NCBI RefSeq assembly: GCF_020990385.1
Contig: NZ_CP087598.1
Span: 602,001-666,000 of the forward strand
Direction of reading: 5' to 3'
Length of the DNA stretch: 64,000 nt
Origin: Paracoccus sp. MA
GTDB taxonomy: Bacteria; Pseudomonadota; Alphaproteobacteria; Rhodobacterales; Rhodobacteraceae
The translations under genes were made by a program, and so were the position numbers. The notes under the pieces are model-generated. The model was not told the origin of the DNA. It saw only the letters and a program-made list of their open reading frames with translations, and searched no databases. This document shows, piece after piece, positions 34,569 through 43,474 of the stretch; the stretch's first letter is position 1, and each line of letters starts with the position of its first letter.

Positions 34569-35540
34569 ATGACCGATTATTTCCGCCCCATCCCTTGCGA
34601 GACGGGCCGCTGGCGACTGGCCGGCGGCTGGCTGCGCTTCTCGCAATTCGAGCTTCTGCGGCGCGGCGAGCCGCCGCGCGTGGTGGACGCCGCCCCCGAG
34701 GCGGTGCTGGCGGCGCTGACCGCGCCGCGCGCGCCGCTGCTGGGCCTGACCATGGATCGCCCGCGCATCATGGGCATCGTCAACGCCACGCCCGACAGCT
34801 TCTCGGATGGCGGGGCCTATGACGGGGCGGCGCAGGCGCGGCTGCTGGCCGGGCAGGGGGCCGAGATCCTCGATATCGGCGGCGAATCGACCCGGCCGGG
34901 CGCCCGCGAGGTGCCGGTGGCCGAAGAGATCGCCCGCGTTACCCCCGCCATCGCCGCGGGCCGCGCACTGGCGGCGGTGTCGATCGACACCCGCAAGGCC
35001 GAGGTGGCGCGGGCCGCCATCGCGGCAGGCGCGGGGCTGGTCAACGACGTTTCGGGCTTCGATTTCGATCCGGCCATGGCGGCGACGGTCGCGGCGGCGG
35101 GCGTGCCGGTCTGCCTGATGCATGCCCAAGGCATCCCCGAGACGATGCAGGACAATCCGACCTATGGCGACGTGCTGCTGGACGTCTATGACGCCCTGGC
35201 CGAGCGCATCGCCCGGGCCGAGGCGGCGGGCATTCCCCGCGACAGGATCGTGATCGATCCGGGCATTGGTTTCGGCAAGACGCAGGCGCATAATCTGGCG
35301 ATCCTGCGGCGGATCTCGGTCTATCACGGGCTGGGCTGCGCCGTGCTGCTGGGGGTTTCGCGCAAGCGGTTCATCGGCAGCCTCGGCGGGGCCGAGCATC
35401 CGGCGGACCGGGTGGCGGGCACGCTGGCGGTGACGCTGGCGGGGATCGCGCAGGGCATACAGATCCACCGCGTCCATGACGTGGCGGAAACACGGCAGGG
35501 CCTCGCCCTCTGGCGGGCCGTGACCACAGAAACGAGTTGA
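34569..35540 (+). CDS. folP: Dihydropteroate synthase
   Basis: FolP joins hydroxymethyl-dihydropterin diphosphate with p-aminobenzoate; it is the sulfonamide target. The TIM barrel is complete: [44 protein letters not shown]-type [18 protein letters not shown] and [10 protein letters not shown] 60-residue N-terminal extension ([17 protein letters not shown]...) precedes the barrel, which makes it longer (323 residues) than the common 280. It lies 44 bp behind folB and 10 bp before glmM. Confidence 0.96.
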   Translation: MTDYFRPIPCETGRWRLAGGWLRFSQFELLRRGEPPRVVDAAPEAVLAALTAPRAPLLGLTMDRPRIMGIVNATPDSFSDGGAYDGAAQARLLAGQGAEILDIGGESTRPGAREVPVAEEIARVTPAIAAGRALAAVSIDTRKAEVARAAIAAGAGLVNDVSGFDFDPAMAATVAAAGVPVCLMHAQGIPETMQDNPTYGDVLLDVYDALAERIARAEAAGIPRDRIVIDPGIGFGKTQAHNLAILRRISVYHGLGCAVLLGVSRKRFIGSLGGAEHPADRVAGTLAVTLAGIAQGIQIHRVHDVAETRQGLALWRAVTTETS

Positions 35541-35550
35541 GCGGGGCAAG

Positions 35551-36894
35551 ATGAGCAGGAAACTTTTCGGCACCGACGGCGTCCGGGGCCGCGCCAATAC
35601 CCATCCGATGACGGCCGAGATGGCGCTGCGCCTGGGCGCCGCCGCCGGCCGCTATTTCCGCCGCAACGGCGAGGATCACCACCGCGTCGTCATCGGCAAG
35701 GACACCCGCCTGTCCGGCTATATGCTGGAGAACGCGCTGACCGCCGGGCTGACCTCGACAGGCATGAACGTGCTGCTGCTGGGTCCGGTGCCGACGCCGG
35801 CGGTGGGCTATCTCACCCGCTCGATGCGGGCGGATGTGGGCATCATGATCTCGGCCAGCCACAACCCGGCGCAGGACAACGGCATCAAGTTCTTCGGTCC
35901 CGACGGCTTCAAGCTTTCGGACGAGGCCGAGGCCGAGATCGAGAGCATCGTGGCGGGCGAGATCATTCCGGCCCAGCCGCAGAATATCGGCCGCGCCAAG
36001 CGCATCGACGACGGGCGCGGCCGCTATGTCGAATATGCCAAGACCACCTTTCCGGCCGGGCACCGGCTGGACGGGCTGAAGGTGGTGGTGGACTGCGCCA
36101 ACGGCGCCGCCTATCGCGCCGCGCCGGACGTGCTGTGGGAACTGGGCGCCGAGGTGATCCCGCTGGGGGTTTCCCCGAACGGCCACAACATCAATGACGG
36201 CCTCGGCTCGACCCATCCCGAAGCCTGCGCCCGCGCGGTGCTGGAGCACGGCGCCGACATGGGCATCAGCCTGGACGGCGATGCCGACCGGGTGATGATC
36301 GTCGACGAAAAGGGCCAGGTGGCGGATGGCGACCAGATCATGGCGCTGCTGGCCGACCGCTGGGCGGCGCAGGGCCGGCTGCGCGGCGGGGCGCTGGTGG
36401 CGACGGTGATGTCGAACCTGGGGCTCGAACGGTTCTTGCAAGGCCGCGGGCTGCGGCTGGAGCGCACTGCCGTCGGCGACCGCTACGTGGTCGAGCGGAT
36501 GCGCGGCGCGGGCTTCAACCTGGGGGGCGAGCAGTCGGGCCATATCGTGATGACCGATTACGCCACTACCGGCGACGGGCTGATCGCCAGCCTGCAATTC
36601 CTGGCGGCGCTGTCGGATAGCGACCGGCCGGCCTCGGAGCTGGTGGCGCAGTTCGAGCCGGTGCCGCAGCTGCTGAAGAACGTGCGCTATGCCGCCGGCG
36701 CCGATCCGCTGTCGGTCGAGGCGGTCAAGGCCGAGATCGCCCGCGCCGAGGCGCGGCTGGACGGCTGCGGCCGGGTGCTGATCCGCAAGTCCGGCACCGA
36801 GCCCCTGATCCGGGTCATGGCCGAGGCCGAGGACGAGACCGTGCTGCGCGAGGTCGTGGAGGGTATCGTCGCGGCGGTGGAGCGGGCGGCCTGA
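35551..36894 (+). CDS. glmM: Phosphoglucosamine mutase
   Basis: GlmM turns glucosamine-6-phosphate into glucosamine-1-phosphate for peptidoglycan and lipopolysaccharide. The 447-residue protein has the N-terminal [11 protein letters not shown], the phosphoserine loop [17 protein letters not shown], the metal loop LDGDADRV and the C-terminal phosphate loop [13 protein letters not shown]. The folP-glmM order is common in proteobacteria. Confidence 0.97.
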   Translation: MSRKLFGTDGVRGRANTHPMTAEMALRLGAAAGRYFRRNGEDHHRVVIGKDTRLSGYMLENALTAGLTSTGMNVLLLGPVPTPAVGYLTRSMRADVGIMISASHNPAQDNGIKFFGPDGFKLSDEAEAEIESIVAGEIIPAQPQNIGRAKRIDDGRGRYVEYAKTTFPAGHRLDGLKVVVDCANGAAYRAAPDVLWELGAEVIPLGVSPNGHNINDGLGSTHPEACARAVLEHGADMGISLDGDADRVMIVDEKGQVADGDQIMALLADRWAAQGRLRGGALVATVMSNLGLERFLQGRGLRLERTAVGDRYVVERMRGAGFNLGGEQSGHIVMTDYATTGDGLIASLQFLAALSDSDRPASELVAQFEPVPQLLKNVRYAAGADPLSVEAVKAEIARAEARLDGCGRVLIRKSGTEPLIRVMAEAEDETVLREVVEGIVAAVERAA

Positions 36895-36930
36895 TCGTCT
36901 GCGCGGGCCGTGCCGGTGGCGGCCTTGGCA

Positions 36931-36953
36931 TGGGTATTTGGGAAACAGAGAAG
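36931..36953. repeat. Intergenic repeat, copy 4 (solitary half)
   Basis: A single 23-bp block beginning TGGGTATTTGGGAAACAG and ending AGAAG lies between the convergent glmM and monooxygenase genes. It matches either arm of the perfect inverted repeat at 62261-62324 with one mismatch. Confidence 0.75.
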
Positions 36954-36966
36954 TGCAGGCGCGGTG

Positions 36967-38079
36967 TCAGACCGCCGTCGGGTCGTAATCGTAGAGCCAG
37001 GCGAAACGCTCGATCAGCCGGGCCGGGGCGAGGCGCGAGACGGCGCGCAGCCCGGCATGGGCGACGGCGCGGGTCGGGCCGCGCAGGTGGTAGTTGCGGG
37101 CATTGGCATTCGCCGCCTCGACGATGCGCTGGCAGCGCGGCTGGCGCAGGGACTGGAAGCGCGCCAGTGCGGTTTCCTGATCCGGGCCGGCATCGAGGCA
37201 GGCGGCCAGCACCCAGGCATCCTCGATCGCCATGACCGCGCCCTGGGCCATGAAGGGCAGGGTCGGATGCGCGGCATCGCCGATCAGCGCCCGCTTGCCG
37301 TCCTGCCAATGCGCGGCGACCGGGTGGCGGAAGAGGCCCCAGATGCCGACCCGCTCGACCCGTTCCAGCCAGCCGGGCACCGGGCCGCCGAAGCGGGCGA
37401 AGGCGGCGCGCAGCTCGGCCGGATCGCCGGGGATCGACCAGCCTTCCTCGTGCCAGTCGGGACGTTCGACCACGGCGACGATATTGCGCTGGCCCTGGCC
37501 CAGCGGATAGCTGACCAGATGCCGGCCCGGCCCCATGAAGACCTGCGCCGCCGCCGCGGCATCGGCCTCGGCCGGGATCAGCGCCCGCCAGGCGGTCTGG
37601 CCGGTGAAGAAGGGGGCCTCGGCGCCGTTCAACGCCGGGCGCAGGCGGCTTTTCACCCCGTCGGCGCCGATCAGCAGCGGCATGTCGGGCAGGTCGGTCA
37701 CGTCATGGCCCAGCTCGATCCGGGCGCCGGCCTCGCGTGCCGCCTGTTCCAGCAGCGCGACCAGCCGGGCGCGGTGGACAAGGCGGAAACGGTCCTGCGG
37801 GCGGTATCGGGCCAGATCCAGCACCGCGACCGGCCGGCCGGCGGAATCGCGCAGCTCGACCCGTTGCGAGGGCACCGAGATCGCCCGGAAGCGCGGCCAC
37901 AGCCCCAGCGCCTCGATCACCCGCACCGCGTTGGGCGAGATCTGCAGGCCCGCGCCGACCTCGCGCAGCGCGCCGGCGCGTTCCAGCACCGTCACGGCAA
38001 AGCCGCGCTGCGCCAGCGCGCAGGCCGCGGTCAGGCCGGCGATGCCGGCGCCGATGATGGTGACGGGGGGCCGGGTCAG
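36967..38079 (-). CDS. FAD-dependent monooxygenase (salicylate/3-hydroxybenzoate hydroxylase-like), probable CTG start
   Basis: This flavoprotein hydroxylase has the NAD(P)H/FAD motif DG (GADGVKSRLR) and the ribose-binding GDAAHPTLPFMAQGAVMAIEDAW. The N-terminal FAD Rossmann motif (VTIIGAGIAGLTAACALA) lies upstream of the first ATG or GTG in the frame. Reading back, the only reasonable start is CTG at 38079-38077, which overlaps the TGA of the upstream DJ-1 gene (CTGA), giving 370 residues. A GTG start at 37995 would remove the FAD motif. The substrate is unknown; an aromatic acid is likely from the family. Confidence 0.82.
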   Translation of the reverse strand: MTRPPVTIIGAGIAGLTAACALAQRGFAVTVLERAGALREVGAGLQISPNAVRVIEALGLWPRFRAISVPSQRVELRDSAGRPVAVLDLARYRPQDRFRLVHRARLVALLEQAAREAGARIELGHDVTDLPDMPLLIGADGVKSRLRPALNGAEAPFFTGQTAWRALIPAEADAAAAAQVFMGPGRHLVSYPLGQGQRNIVAVVERPDWHEEGWSIPGDPAELRAAFARFGGPVPGWLERVERVGIWGLFRHPVAAHWQDGKRALIGDAAHPTLPFMAQGAVMAIEDAWVLAACLDAGPDQETALARFQSLRQPRCQRIVEAANANARNYHLRGPTRAVAHAGLRAVSRLAPARLIERFAWLYDYDPTAV

Positions 38080-38654
38080 CGGCGCACCTCGGCGCTGGCG
38101 ATGGCAAGGAATTCGTCCAGCCTGTCCTGCGGCAGGCCGGCGGCGCGCAGCACCTCGGCGGCGAAGGTCACGGGCGCGGTGCCGGGCGCGGTGATGATGC
38201 CGCCATCGGCCACGGCATGCGGCAGGTCGCGGTAATGGTCGGCCGCGTCATAGCCGGGCAGCCAGTGGCGCAGGAAATCGAGCCCGTTCGAGGTGTGGTC
38301 GCGCCCGTCCAGAAGCCCGGCGCGGCCGAGCGCCAGGGTGCCGGCGCAGATCCCGGCGACAGTCTGGCCGCGGCCATGTGCCGCGCGCAGCATCTCGGCC
38401 AGGTCGGGGGGCGCTTCGCCCGTCCAGCTTTCGCCGCCGCAAAGCACGATCACCTCGTCCTCGCGCGGCACCGCATCCTCGAGCCCGGTCACCGTCAGCC
38501 CGCCCATCGAGCGGACCGTGCCGCCGCCCGGCGTGACGTGGCGGACCCTCAGACCGTAGAAATCCCCGCCGATACCGGAGATCAGCGGGGTTTCCCAATC
38601 CGCGAACCTGTCCAGGAACAGGATCATCACGGGTTTCAGGCTTGTCTCCGGCAT
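38076..38654 (-). CDS. DJ-1/PfpI family protein
   Basis: This 192-residue protein has the class I glutamine-amidotransferase-like fold with the nucleophile elbow GICAGTLALG (Cys near residue 103) and a preceding acidic residue in VLCGGESWTGE. The family includes glyoxalases, chaperone-like deglycases and isonitrile hydratases; the sequence does not decide between them. It is followed with overlap by the FAD monooxygenase, so both may act in one process. Confidence 0.85.
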   Translation of the reverse strand: MPETSLKPVMILFLDRFADWETPLISGIGGDFYGLRVRHVTPGGGTVRSMGGLTVTGLEDAVPREDEVIVLCGGESWTGEAPPDLAEMLRAAHGRGQTVAGICAGTLALGRAGLLDGRDHTSNGLDFLRHWLPGYDAADHYRDLPHAVADGGIITAPGTAPVTFAAEVLRAAGLPQDRLDEFLAIASAEVRR

Positions 38655-38694
38655 GCTTGCTCCCTCGGGTTGCGAGGCCGGGGCGGCTGCGGGC

Positions 38695-39117
38695 TCAGTC
38701 GTCGCGATGCACGCGCTCGCGCCGCTCGTGGCGCTCCTGCGCCTCCAGCGTCATGGTGGCGATGGGCCGCGCGTCCAGCCGCTTGAGGCTGATCGGCTCT
38801 CCGGTCATTTCGCAATAGCCGTATTCGCCGGTCTCGATGCGGCGCAGGGCCGCGTCGATCTTGGCGACCAGCTTGCGCTGGCGGTCGCGGGTGCGCAGCT
38901 CCAGCGAGCGGTCGGTTTCCTCGGAGGCGCGGTCGGCCAGGTCGGGCACGTTGCGGGCGCTGTCCTGCAGACCTTCCAATGTCTCGGCGGACTGGTCGAG
39001 CAGCTCCTGCTTCCATGCGATCAGCTTGCGGCGGAAATATTCGAGTTGCCGCTCGTTCATGAAAGGTTCGTCTTCGGCGGGGCGATAATCTTCGGGCAGA
39101 AAGGTCTGGGCTTTCAT
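38695..39117 (-). CDS. dksA: RNA polymerase-binding protein DksA, without the zinc-finger cysteines
   Basis: DksA binds in the secondary channel of RNA polymerase and, with ppGpp, adjusts rRNA and amino-acid promoters. The 140-residue protein has the coiled-coil tip DxxDxA (Asp59, Asp62, Ala64) and the globular end. Of the four zinc cysteines of the E. coli protein only Cys102 remains; the others are Thr105, Thr122 or nearby Thr, and Ala. Such one-cysteine DksA proteins are known in Rhodobacter. It is transcribed alone, divergent from moxR. Confidence 0.92.
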   Translation of the reverse strand: MKAQTFLPEDYRPAEDEPFMNERQLEYFRRKLIAWKQELLDQSAETLEGLQDSARNVPDLADRASEETDRSLELRTRDRQRKLVAKIDAALRRIETGEYGYCEMTGEPISLKRLDARPIATMTLEAQERHERRERVHRDD

Positions 39118-39277
39118 CGTTCCTCCGGGAGCCGGGCGACTGGATGCCCGATCCTTGCGGCCCCCTTAAAGTATGGCAGACCAATTGTCACTAGGCCATT
39201 CCGACAGGTTTCGCCCGCGGCTTGCGAAGCCGGCGGCTGCTGGCTAGGGTCGCGCAGATTGCGCAAAGGACAGGCGG

Positions 39278-40117
39278 ATGCAGTTTTCCTCGACCGAAAC
39301 CTATGTGGCGCCCGCGGATCTGGCGATGGCCGTGAACGCGGCGATCACGCTGGAACGCCCCCTGCTGGTCAAGGGCGAGCCGGGCACCGGCAAGACCGAG
39401 CTGGCGCGGCAGGTTGCCGCAAGCCTGGACCTGCCCATCGTCGAATGGAACGTGAAATCGACCACCCGCGCGCAGCAGGGGCTTTACGAATACGATGCCG
39501 TGTCGCGGCTGCGCGACAGCCAGCTGGGCGAGGCGCGGGTTCACGATATCGCGAACTATATCCGCAAGGGCAAGCTGTGGCAGGCTTTCGAGGCGCCGGG
39601 CAAGGTCGTGCTGCTGATCGACGAGATCGACAAGGCTGACATCGAGTTCCCGAACGACCTGCTGCAGGAGCTCGACCGCATGGAGTTCCATGTCTACGAG
39701 ACCGGCGAGACGGTGGTGGCCCGGCACCGGCCGGTGGTCATCATCACCTCGAACAACGAGAAGGAACTGCCGGACGCCTTCCTGCGCCGCTGCTTCTTCC
39801 ACTATATCCGCTTTCCCGACGCCGAAACGCTGAAGCGCATCGTCGAGGTGCATTATCCCGGCCTCAAGCGCCGCATCCTGGACGAGGCGCTGAGCCAGTT
39901 CCTGGAACTGCGCGAGGTGCAGGGGCTGAAGAAGAAGCCCTCGACCAGCGAGCTTCTGGACTGGCTCAAGCTGATCCTGGCCGAGGACCTGTCGCCCGAG
40001 GACCTGAAGCGCCCGGCCGGCGAGATGTTGCCCCGGCTGCACGGCGCGCTTTTGAAGAACGAACAGGACGTGGCGCTGTTCGAGCGGCTGGCCTTCATGG
40101 CCCGCCGTCAACGCTGA
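39278..40117 (+). CDS. MoxR-family AAA+ ATPase
   Basis: This 279-residue ATPase has Walker A GEPGTGKTEL (near residue 34), Walker B VVLLIDEIDKAD, sensor 1 ITSNNEKELPDAFLRRC and a C-terminal helical lid. MoxR proteins act as chaperones for maturing enzymes, usually with a von Willebrand A-domain partner encoded next door. Here the next gene is a GNAT acetyltransferase and no VWA gene is in view, so the partner must lie elsewhere. Client unknown. Confidence 0.92.
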   Translation: MQFSSTETYVAPADLAMAVNAAITLERPLLVKGEPGTGKTELARQVAASLDLPIVEWNVKSTTRAQQGLYEYDAVSRLRDSQLGEARVHDIANYIRKGKLWQAFEAPGKVVLLIDEIDKADIEFPNDLLQELDRMEFHVYETGETVVARHRPVVIITSNNEKELPDAFLRRCFFHYIRFPDAETLKRIVEVHYPGLKRRILDEALSQFLELREVQGLKKKPSTSELLDWLKLILAEDLSPEDLKRPAGEMLPRLHGALLKNEQDVALFERLAFMARRQR

Positions 40118-40128
40118 GGGCGGCAGCG

Positions 40129-40569
40129 ATGATCCGCGCGCTTCGCCCCGAGGATCGCAAGGGCTGGCAGCGGCTCTACGAGGGGTATCAGGCCTTTTAC
40201 GGCTTCGACGACCGGCCGCCGTCCTTTTACGACCGCGCCTTTGCCCGGCTGATGGCGCGCGATCCGCGCGACTTCCACGGGCTGGTGGCCGAGTCGGACG
40301 GGCGGCTGCTGGGGCTGACGCATTACGTCTTTCACCCGAACCTGTGGCGCGACGAAGGGGTCTGCTATCTGCAGGACCTGTTCACCGCACCCGAGGCGCG
40401 CGGCCGCGGCATCGCCCGCGCCCTGATCGAGGCCGTCTATGCCGAGGCCGACCGGGCCGGCGTCCCCGCCGTCTATTGGCTGACGGCCGAGGACAACTAT
40501 CCCGGCCGCATGCTCTACGACCGGGTTGGCCAGAAGTCGCCCTTCATCCGCTACAACCGCAAGCTGTAA
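40129..40569 (+). CDS. GNAT family N-acetyltransferase
   Basis: This 146-residue protein is a single GNAT domain with the acetyl-CoA loop LFTAPEARGRGIARALIEAVYAEA and a closing YWLTAEDNYPGRMLYDRVG. It resembles the small-molecule acetyltransferases with a YQAFYG N-terminal helix. It starts 11 bp behind moxR and shares its transcript. The acceptor is unknown. Confidence 0.88.
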   Translation: MIRALRPEDRKGWQRLYEGYQAFYGFDDRPPSFYDRAFARLMARDPRDFHGLVAESDGRLLGLTHYVFHPNLWRDEGVCYLQDLFTAPEARGRGIARALIEAVYAEADRAGVPAVYWLTAEDNYPGRMLYDRVGQKSPFIRYNRKL

Positions 40570-40575
40570 TGCAAA

Positions 40576-40595
40576 GGGCGGCCCGAAGGCCGCCC
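40576..40595. terminator. Bidirectional terminator between the GNAT and lytic transglycosylase genes
   Basis: GGGCGGCC, a four-base loop and GGCCGCCC form a perfect stem between two convergent genes. On the minus strand the loop is TTCG and TTTGC follows, so it fits best as the terminator of the transglycosylase gene. Confidence 0.75.
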
Positions 40596-40617
40596 CCGCG
40601 ATCCGCTGTCCCTCGCC

Positions 40618-41112
40618 TTAGCGCAGGCCGGTGGCTTCCAGCAGGCCCTTGCGCTTGGCCTCGTAGTAATAGCCGCGGGCATACCATTTCACCGCGGCAT
40701 CCTTGTTGCCGTCGGCGACCATATAGGCGCCGCGCAGGTATTTGACGCCGTATTTCAGGTTCGTCTCGGCATCCAGCAGCCCGGCGGGCGAGCCGCGATA
40801 GCCCATGCCCCGCGCGGTGGCGGGCAGGATCTGCATCAGCCCGTAATAGGGGCCGTTGCGGGCGCCGGGGCGATGGGTCGATTCGCGGATGATGACGCGC
40901 TGCACCAGATCGACGGGCACATCGTATTCCGCGGCATATTTGTGGATGAGCCGGCGCAGCTCCGGTGTCTCGTTCGGGTGCAGCGCAGCGACCTGGGCCG
41001 CCGAGGCGCGGGGTTCGACCAGATAGCGGCGGTCGGGATCGACCCGATTGTCGCCGCAGGCGCTGACAGCCAGAACGCCGCTCAGCGCCAACAGTGCGAT
41101 AATGGATTTCAT
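40618..41112 (-). CDS. Lytic transglycosylase-domain lipoprotein
   Basis: This 164-residue protein has a lipoprotein signal (lipobox AVSAC, Cys19) and an Slt domain: the catalytic glutamate is in RVIIRESTHRPGA, followed by GLMQILPATARGMG and the AETNLKYGVKYL motif. It cleaves peptidoglycan strands with anhydro-sugar formation, anchored to the outer or inner membrane. AAGGGG precedes the ATG at 41112, which matches the start of the lipoprotein signal; the frame upstream is not signal-like. Confidence 0.92.
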   Translation of the reverse strand: MKSIIALLALSGVLAVSACGDNRVDPDRRYLVEPRASAAQVAALHPNETPELRRLIHKYAAEYDVPVDLVQRVIIRESTHRPGARNGPYYGLMQILPATARGMGYRGSPAGLLDAETNLKYGVKYLRGAYMVADGNKDAAVKWYARGYYYEAKRKGLLEATGLR

Positions 41113-41172
41113 GACTGCCCCTTGGCTTTTCATTGCCCGAAGGATTAGCCACAGCCGCCGGAGTCGGGGAAT

Positions 41173-41206
41173 GCAAAAGAAAGGGCCGCCCGGTTCGGGG
41201 CGGCCC
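41173..41206 (-). terminator. Intrinsic terminator of lpd
   Basis: On the minus strand, GGGCCGCCC and GGGCGGCCC (arms 41206-41198 and 41191-41183) pair over a six-base loop and are followed by TTTCTTTTGC. It stands 50 bp behind lpd. Confidence 0.85.
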
Positions 41207-41258
41207 ATCGGCGGATTATTGCCGCAGCGCGGCGGCGGTTTCGGTGAAGTTCCGCCGA

Positions 41259-42653
41259 TCAGGCGTGAATTGCGCCGTCGCCGCAGGCCAGCGCCGCCTC
41301 GCGCACCGCTTCCGAACAGGTCGGATGCGCGTGGCAGGTCAGGGCGATGTCCTGGGCCGCAGCGCCGAATTCCATCGCCACGCAGATCTCGTGGATCATC
41401 TCGCCGGCATTCGGGCCGATGATGTGGCAGCCCAGGACCCGGTCGGTTTCCGCATCGGCGATCAGCTTGACGAAGCCCTCGGCCTGGAACAGGGCCTTGG
41501 CGCGGGCATTGCCCATGAAGGGGAACTTGCCGACCTTGACCTTGCGGCCGCTTTCCTTCGCGGCCTCTTCGGTCAGGCCGACCGAGGCGACCTCCGGCGT
41601 GGTATAGATCACGCCGGGGATGACGTCATAGTTCACATGGCCATGCTTGCCGGCGATGACTTCGGCCACCGCCATGCCCTCGTCCTCGGCCTTGTGGGCC
41701 AGCATCGGGCCGGGCACCGCGTCGCCGATGGCGTAGATGCCCTTGACGCTGGTCTGCCAATGCTGGTCGATCTGGACGAAGCCGCGATCGGTCAGCGCGA
41801 CGCCGAGCTTGTCGAGGCCCAGCCCGGCGAGATAGGGGCGGCGGCCGGTGGCGACCAGCACGCATTCGGCCTTGATCTCATGCTCGCTGTCGTCCTTGCG
41901 CAGCTTGTATTTGACCTCGGCCTTGCCCTTCTCGACCTCGACCTCGGACACGGCGGCGCCCAGGACGAATTTCAGCCCCTGTTTCGCCAGGATGCGCTGG
42001 AACTGCTTTTGCACCTCGCCGTCCATGCCGGGGGTGATGGCGTCCAGGAACTCGACCACCGTCACCTCGGCGCCCAGCCGGGCATAGACCGAGCCCAGCT
42101 CCAGCCCGATCACCCCGGCGCCGATCACCACCATCGACTTGGGGATCTTCGGCAGCGACAGGGCGCCGGTGGAATCGACGACGATGCCGGCCGCGTTGTC
42201 GACCTCGACCCCCTTCAGGCTGGCCGGTTCCGAGCCGGTGGCGATGACGATGTTCTTCGTCTCGTGGACGGTGTCGCCGACCTTGACCTTGCCGGGCGCC
42301 TCGATGCTTGCCCAGCCCTTCAGCCAGTCGATCTTGTTCTTCTTGAACAGGAACTCGATGCCCTTGGTGTTGCCGCCGACCGTCTCGGCCTTGTAGCCCT
42401 GCATCTTCTGCCAGTCGACCTTCGGCGCGGCGCCGACCAGGCCCATCTTCTCGAAATTCTCATGCGTCTCGTGCAGCATGTGGCTGGCATGCAAAAGCGC
42501 CTTCGAGGGGATGCAGCCGACGTTCAGGCAGGTGCCGCCCAGGGTCTCGCGCCCCTCGACGCAGGCGACCTTCAGCCCCAGCTGGGCGGCGCGGATCGCG
42601 CAGACATAGCCGCCGGGTCCGGCGCCGATCACGATCAGGTCATAGGTGGACAT
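41259..42653 (-). CDS. lpd: Dihydrolipoyl dehydrogenase (2-oxoglutarate dehydrogenase E3)
   Basis: This 464-residue flavoprotein reoxidises the lipoyl groups of SucB with NAD+. It has the FAD motif [11 protein letters not shown], the redox disulfide in [13 protein letters not shown], the NAD motif [21 protein letters not shown] and the C-terminal active-site [10 protein letters not shown]. It lies downstream of the suc genes on the same strand, separated by the MAPEG and small genes, as in related bacteria, so it most likely serves 2-oxoglutarate dehydrogenase. It could also serve other oxo-acid complexes. Confidence 0.96.
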   Translation of the reverse strand: MSTYDLIVIGAGPGGYVCAIRAAQLGLKVACVEGRETLGGTCLNVGCIPSKALLHASHMLHETHENFEKMGLVGAAPKVDWQKMQGYKAETVGGNTKGIEFLFKKNKIDWLKGWASIEAPGKVKVGDTVHETKNIVIATGSEPASLKGVEVDNAAGIVVDSTGALSLPKIPKSMVVIGAGVIGLELGSVYARLGAEVTVVEFLDAITPGMDGEVQKQFQRILAKQGLKFVLGAAVSEVEVEKGKAEVKYKLRKDDSEHEIKAECVLVATGRRPYLAGLGLDKLGVALTDRGFVQIDQHWQTSVKGIYAIGDAVPGPMLAHKAEDEGMAVAEVIAGKHGHVNYDVIPGVIYTTPEVASVGLTEEAAKESGRKVKVGKFPFMGNARAKALFQAEGFVKLIADAETDRVLGCHIIGPNAGEMIHEICVAMEFGAAAQDIALTCHAHPTCSEAVREAALACGDGAIHA

Positions 42654-42701
42654 TCGGGTCTCCTTGCAGTTCGCGGCGCGCCTTCGGCGCCGCCATTCGA
42701 G

Positions 42702-43094
42702 TCAGGTGAACAAAGCGGTCAGGATCATCGCCAGCGTGGCGACGAACCCCGCCGCCCAGATGACCGAGCGCCAGGGCGACCAGCCAAAGGCATAGGCGGG
42801 GATGTAGAGCAGCCGGGCCAGCAGATAGGTCCAGGCGCAAAGCACGGTCAGGGGCGAGCCGGCATCGCCCAGCACCACCAGAAGCACGGCGATGGTGAAC
42901 AGGATCAGCCCCTCGAAATGGTTGTCCACCGCGCGGCGCAGCCGCCCGGTCAGGGCCGAGAATTCCGGCTGCCGGTCGCGCGGGCTGGCGTTCCATTTCG
43001 CGCCGACGTCGCGGTTCATCGAGGCGGCGGCCAGGCCGATCTGCACGGCCTGCAGCAAGGCGGCCAGCGCCAGCGCGGTGGTCTCGGCCGCCAT
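42702..43094 (-). CDS. MAPEG family membrane protein
   Basis: This 130-residue protein has four hydrophobic segments and the MAPEG marks NREP-like RQPEFSALTGRLRRAVDNHFEGLILFTIAV and the ARLLYIPAYAFG segment. The family covers glutathione S-transferases and eicosanoid enzymes; bacterial roles are poorly known. Its ATG overlaps the stop of the small upstream gene, and lpd follows after 48 bp. Confidence 0.87.
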   Translation of the reverse strand: MAAETTALALAALLQAVQIGLAAASMNRDVGAKWNASPRDRQPEFSALTGRLRRAVDNHFEGLILFTIAVLLVVLGDAGSPLTVLCAWTYLLARLLYIPAYAFGWSPWRSVIWAAGFVATLAMILTALFT

Positions 43095-43348
43095 CAGGCG
43101 GTCTCGACGAAATGGAACGCGGTGGCCGAGACGCCGGCCTGGCTGTTGAAGACCCCCGCCGCGCCCTCCAGATAGGCCTTGGCGGCCGCGGCGTCCTGCA
43201 CCTGGAACAGCGCCCAGGCGCTCTGGTCGCTTTCGCGCCAGAGCTGCAGCAGCGACAGGCCGTTATTGCCGCGATCCTCGGCATCGGCGTCGAAAGCGGT
43301 CTTGAAGGCGGCGTAACCCGCGACGGTGTAATGCGCGATCATCTGCAT
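43094..43348 (-). CDS. Small hypothetical protein (probable dimeric alpha/beta-barrel)
   Basis: This 84-residue protein (MQMIAHYTVAGYAAFKTAFDA...) has alternating strand and amphipathic helix patterns like the ferredoxin-like dimeric barrel families (monooxygenase-like, EthD-like). I cannot name a family. The start at 43348 was preferred to an ATG 42 nt upstream because the added residues are charged and unlike the core. It is coupled to the MAPEG gene by an ATGA overlap. Confidence 0.7.
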   Translation of the reverse strand: MQMIAHYTVAGYAAFKTAFDADAEDRGNNGLSLLQLWRESDQSAWALFQVQDAAAAKAYLEGAAGVFNSQAGVSATAFHFVETA

Positions 43349-43474
43349 GGCTTCAGTCCTTTCAGCTTTTTGCTGCCCTGCCGGGGGCAAGTTTCGACCT
43401 GCCGTTCAACGGAACGGCCGCTGCCTGGGTTGCCTTGAGCCGCGCCGCGCCGGCCGGGAAGGGGGAAAGACGCA

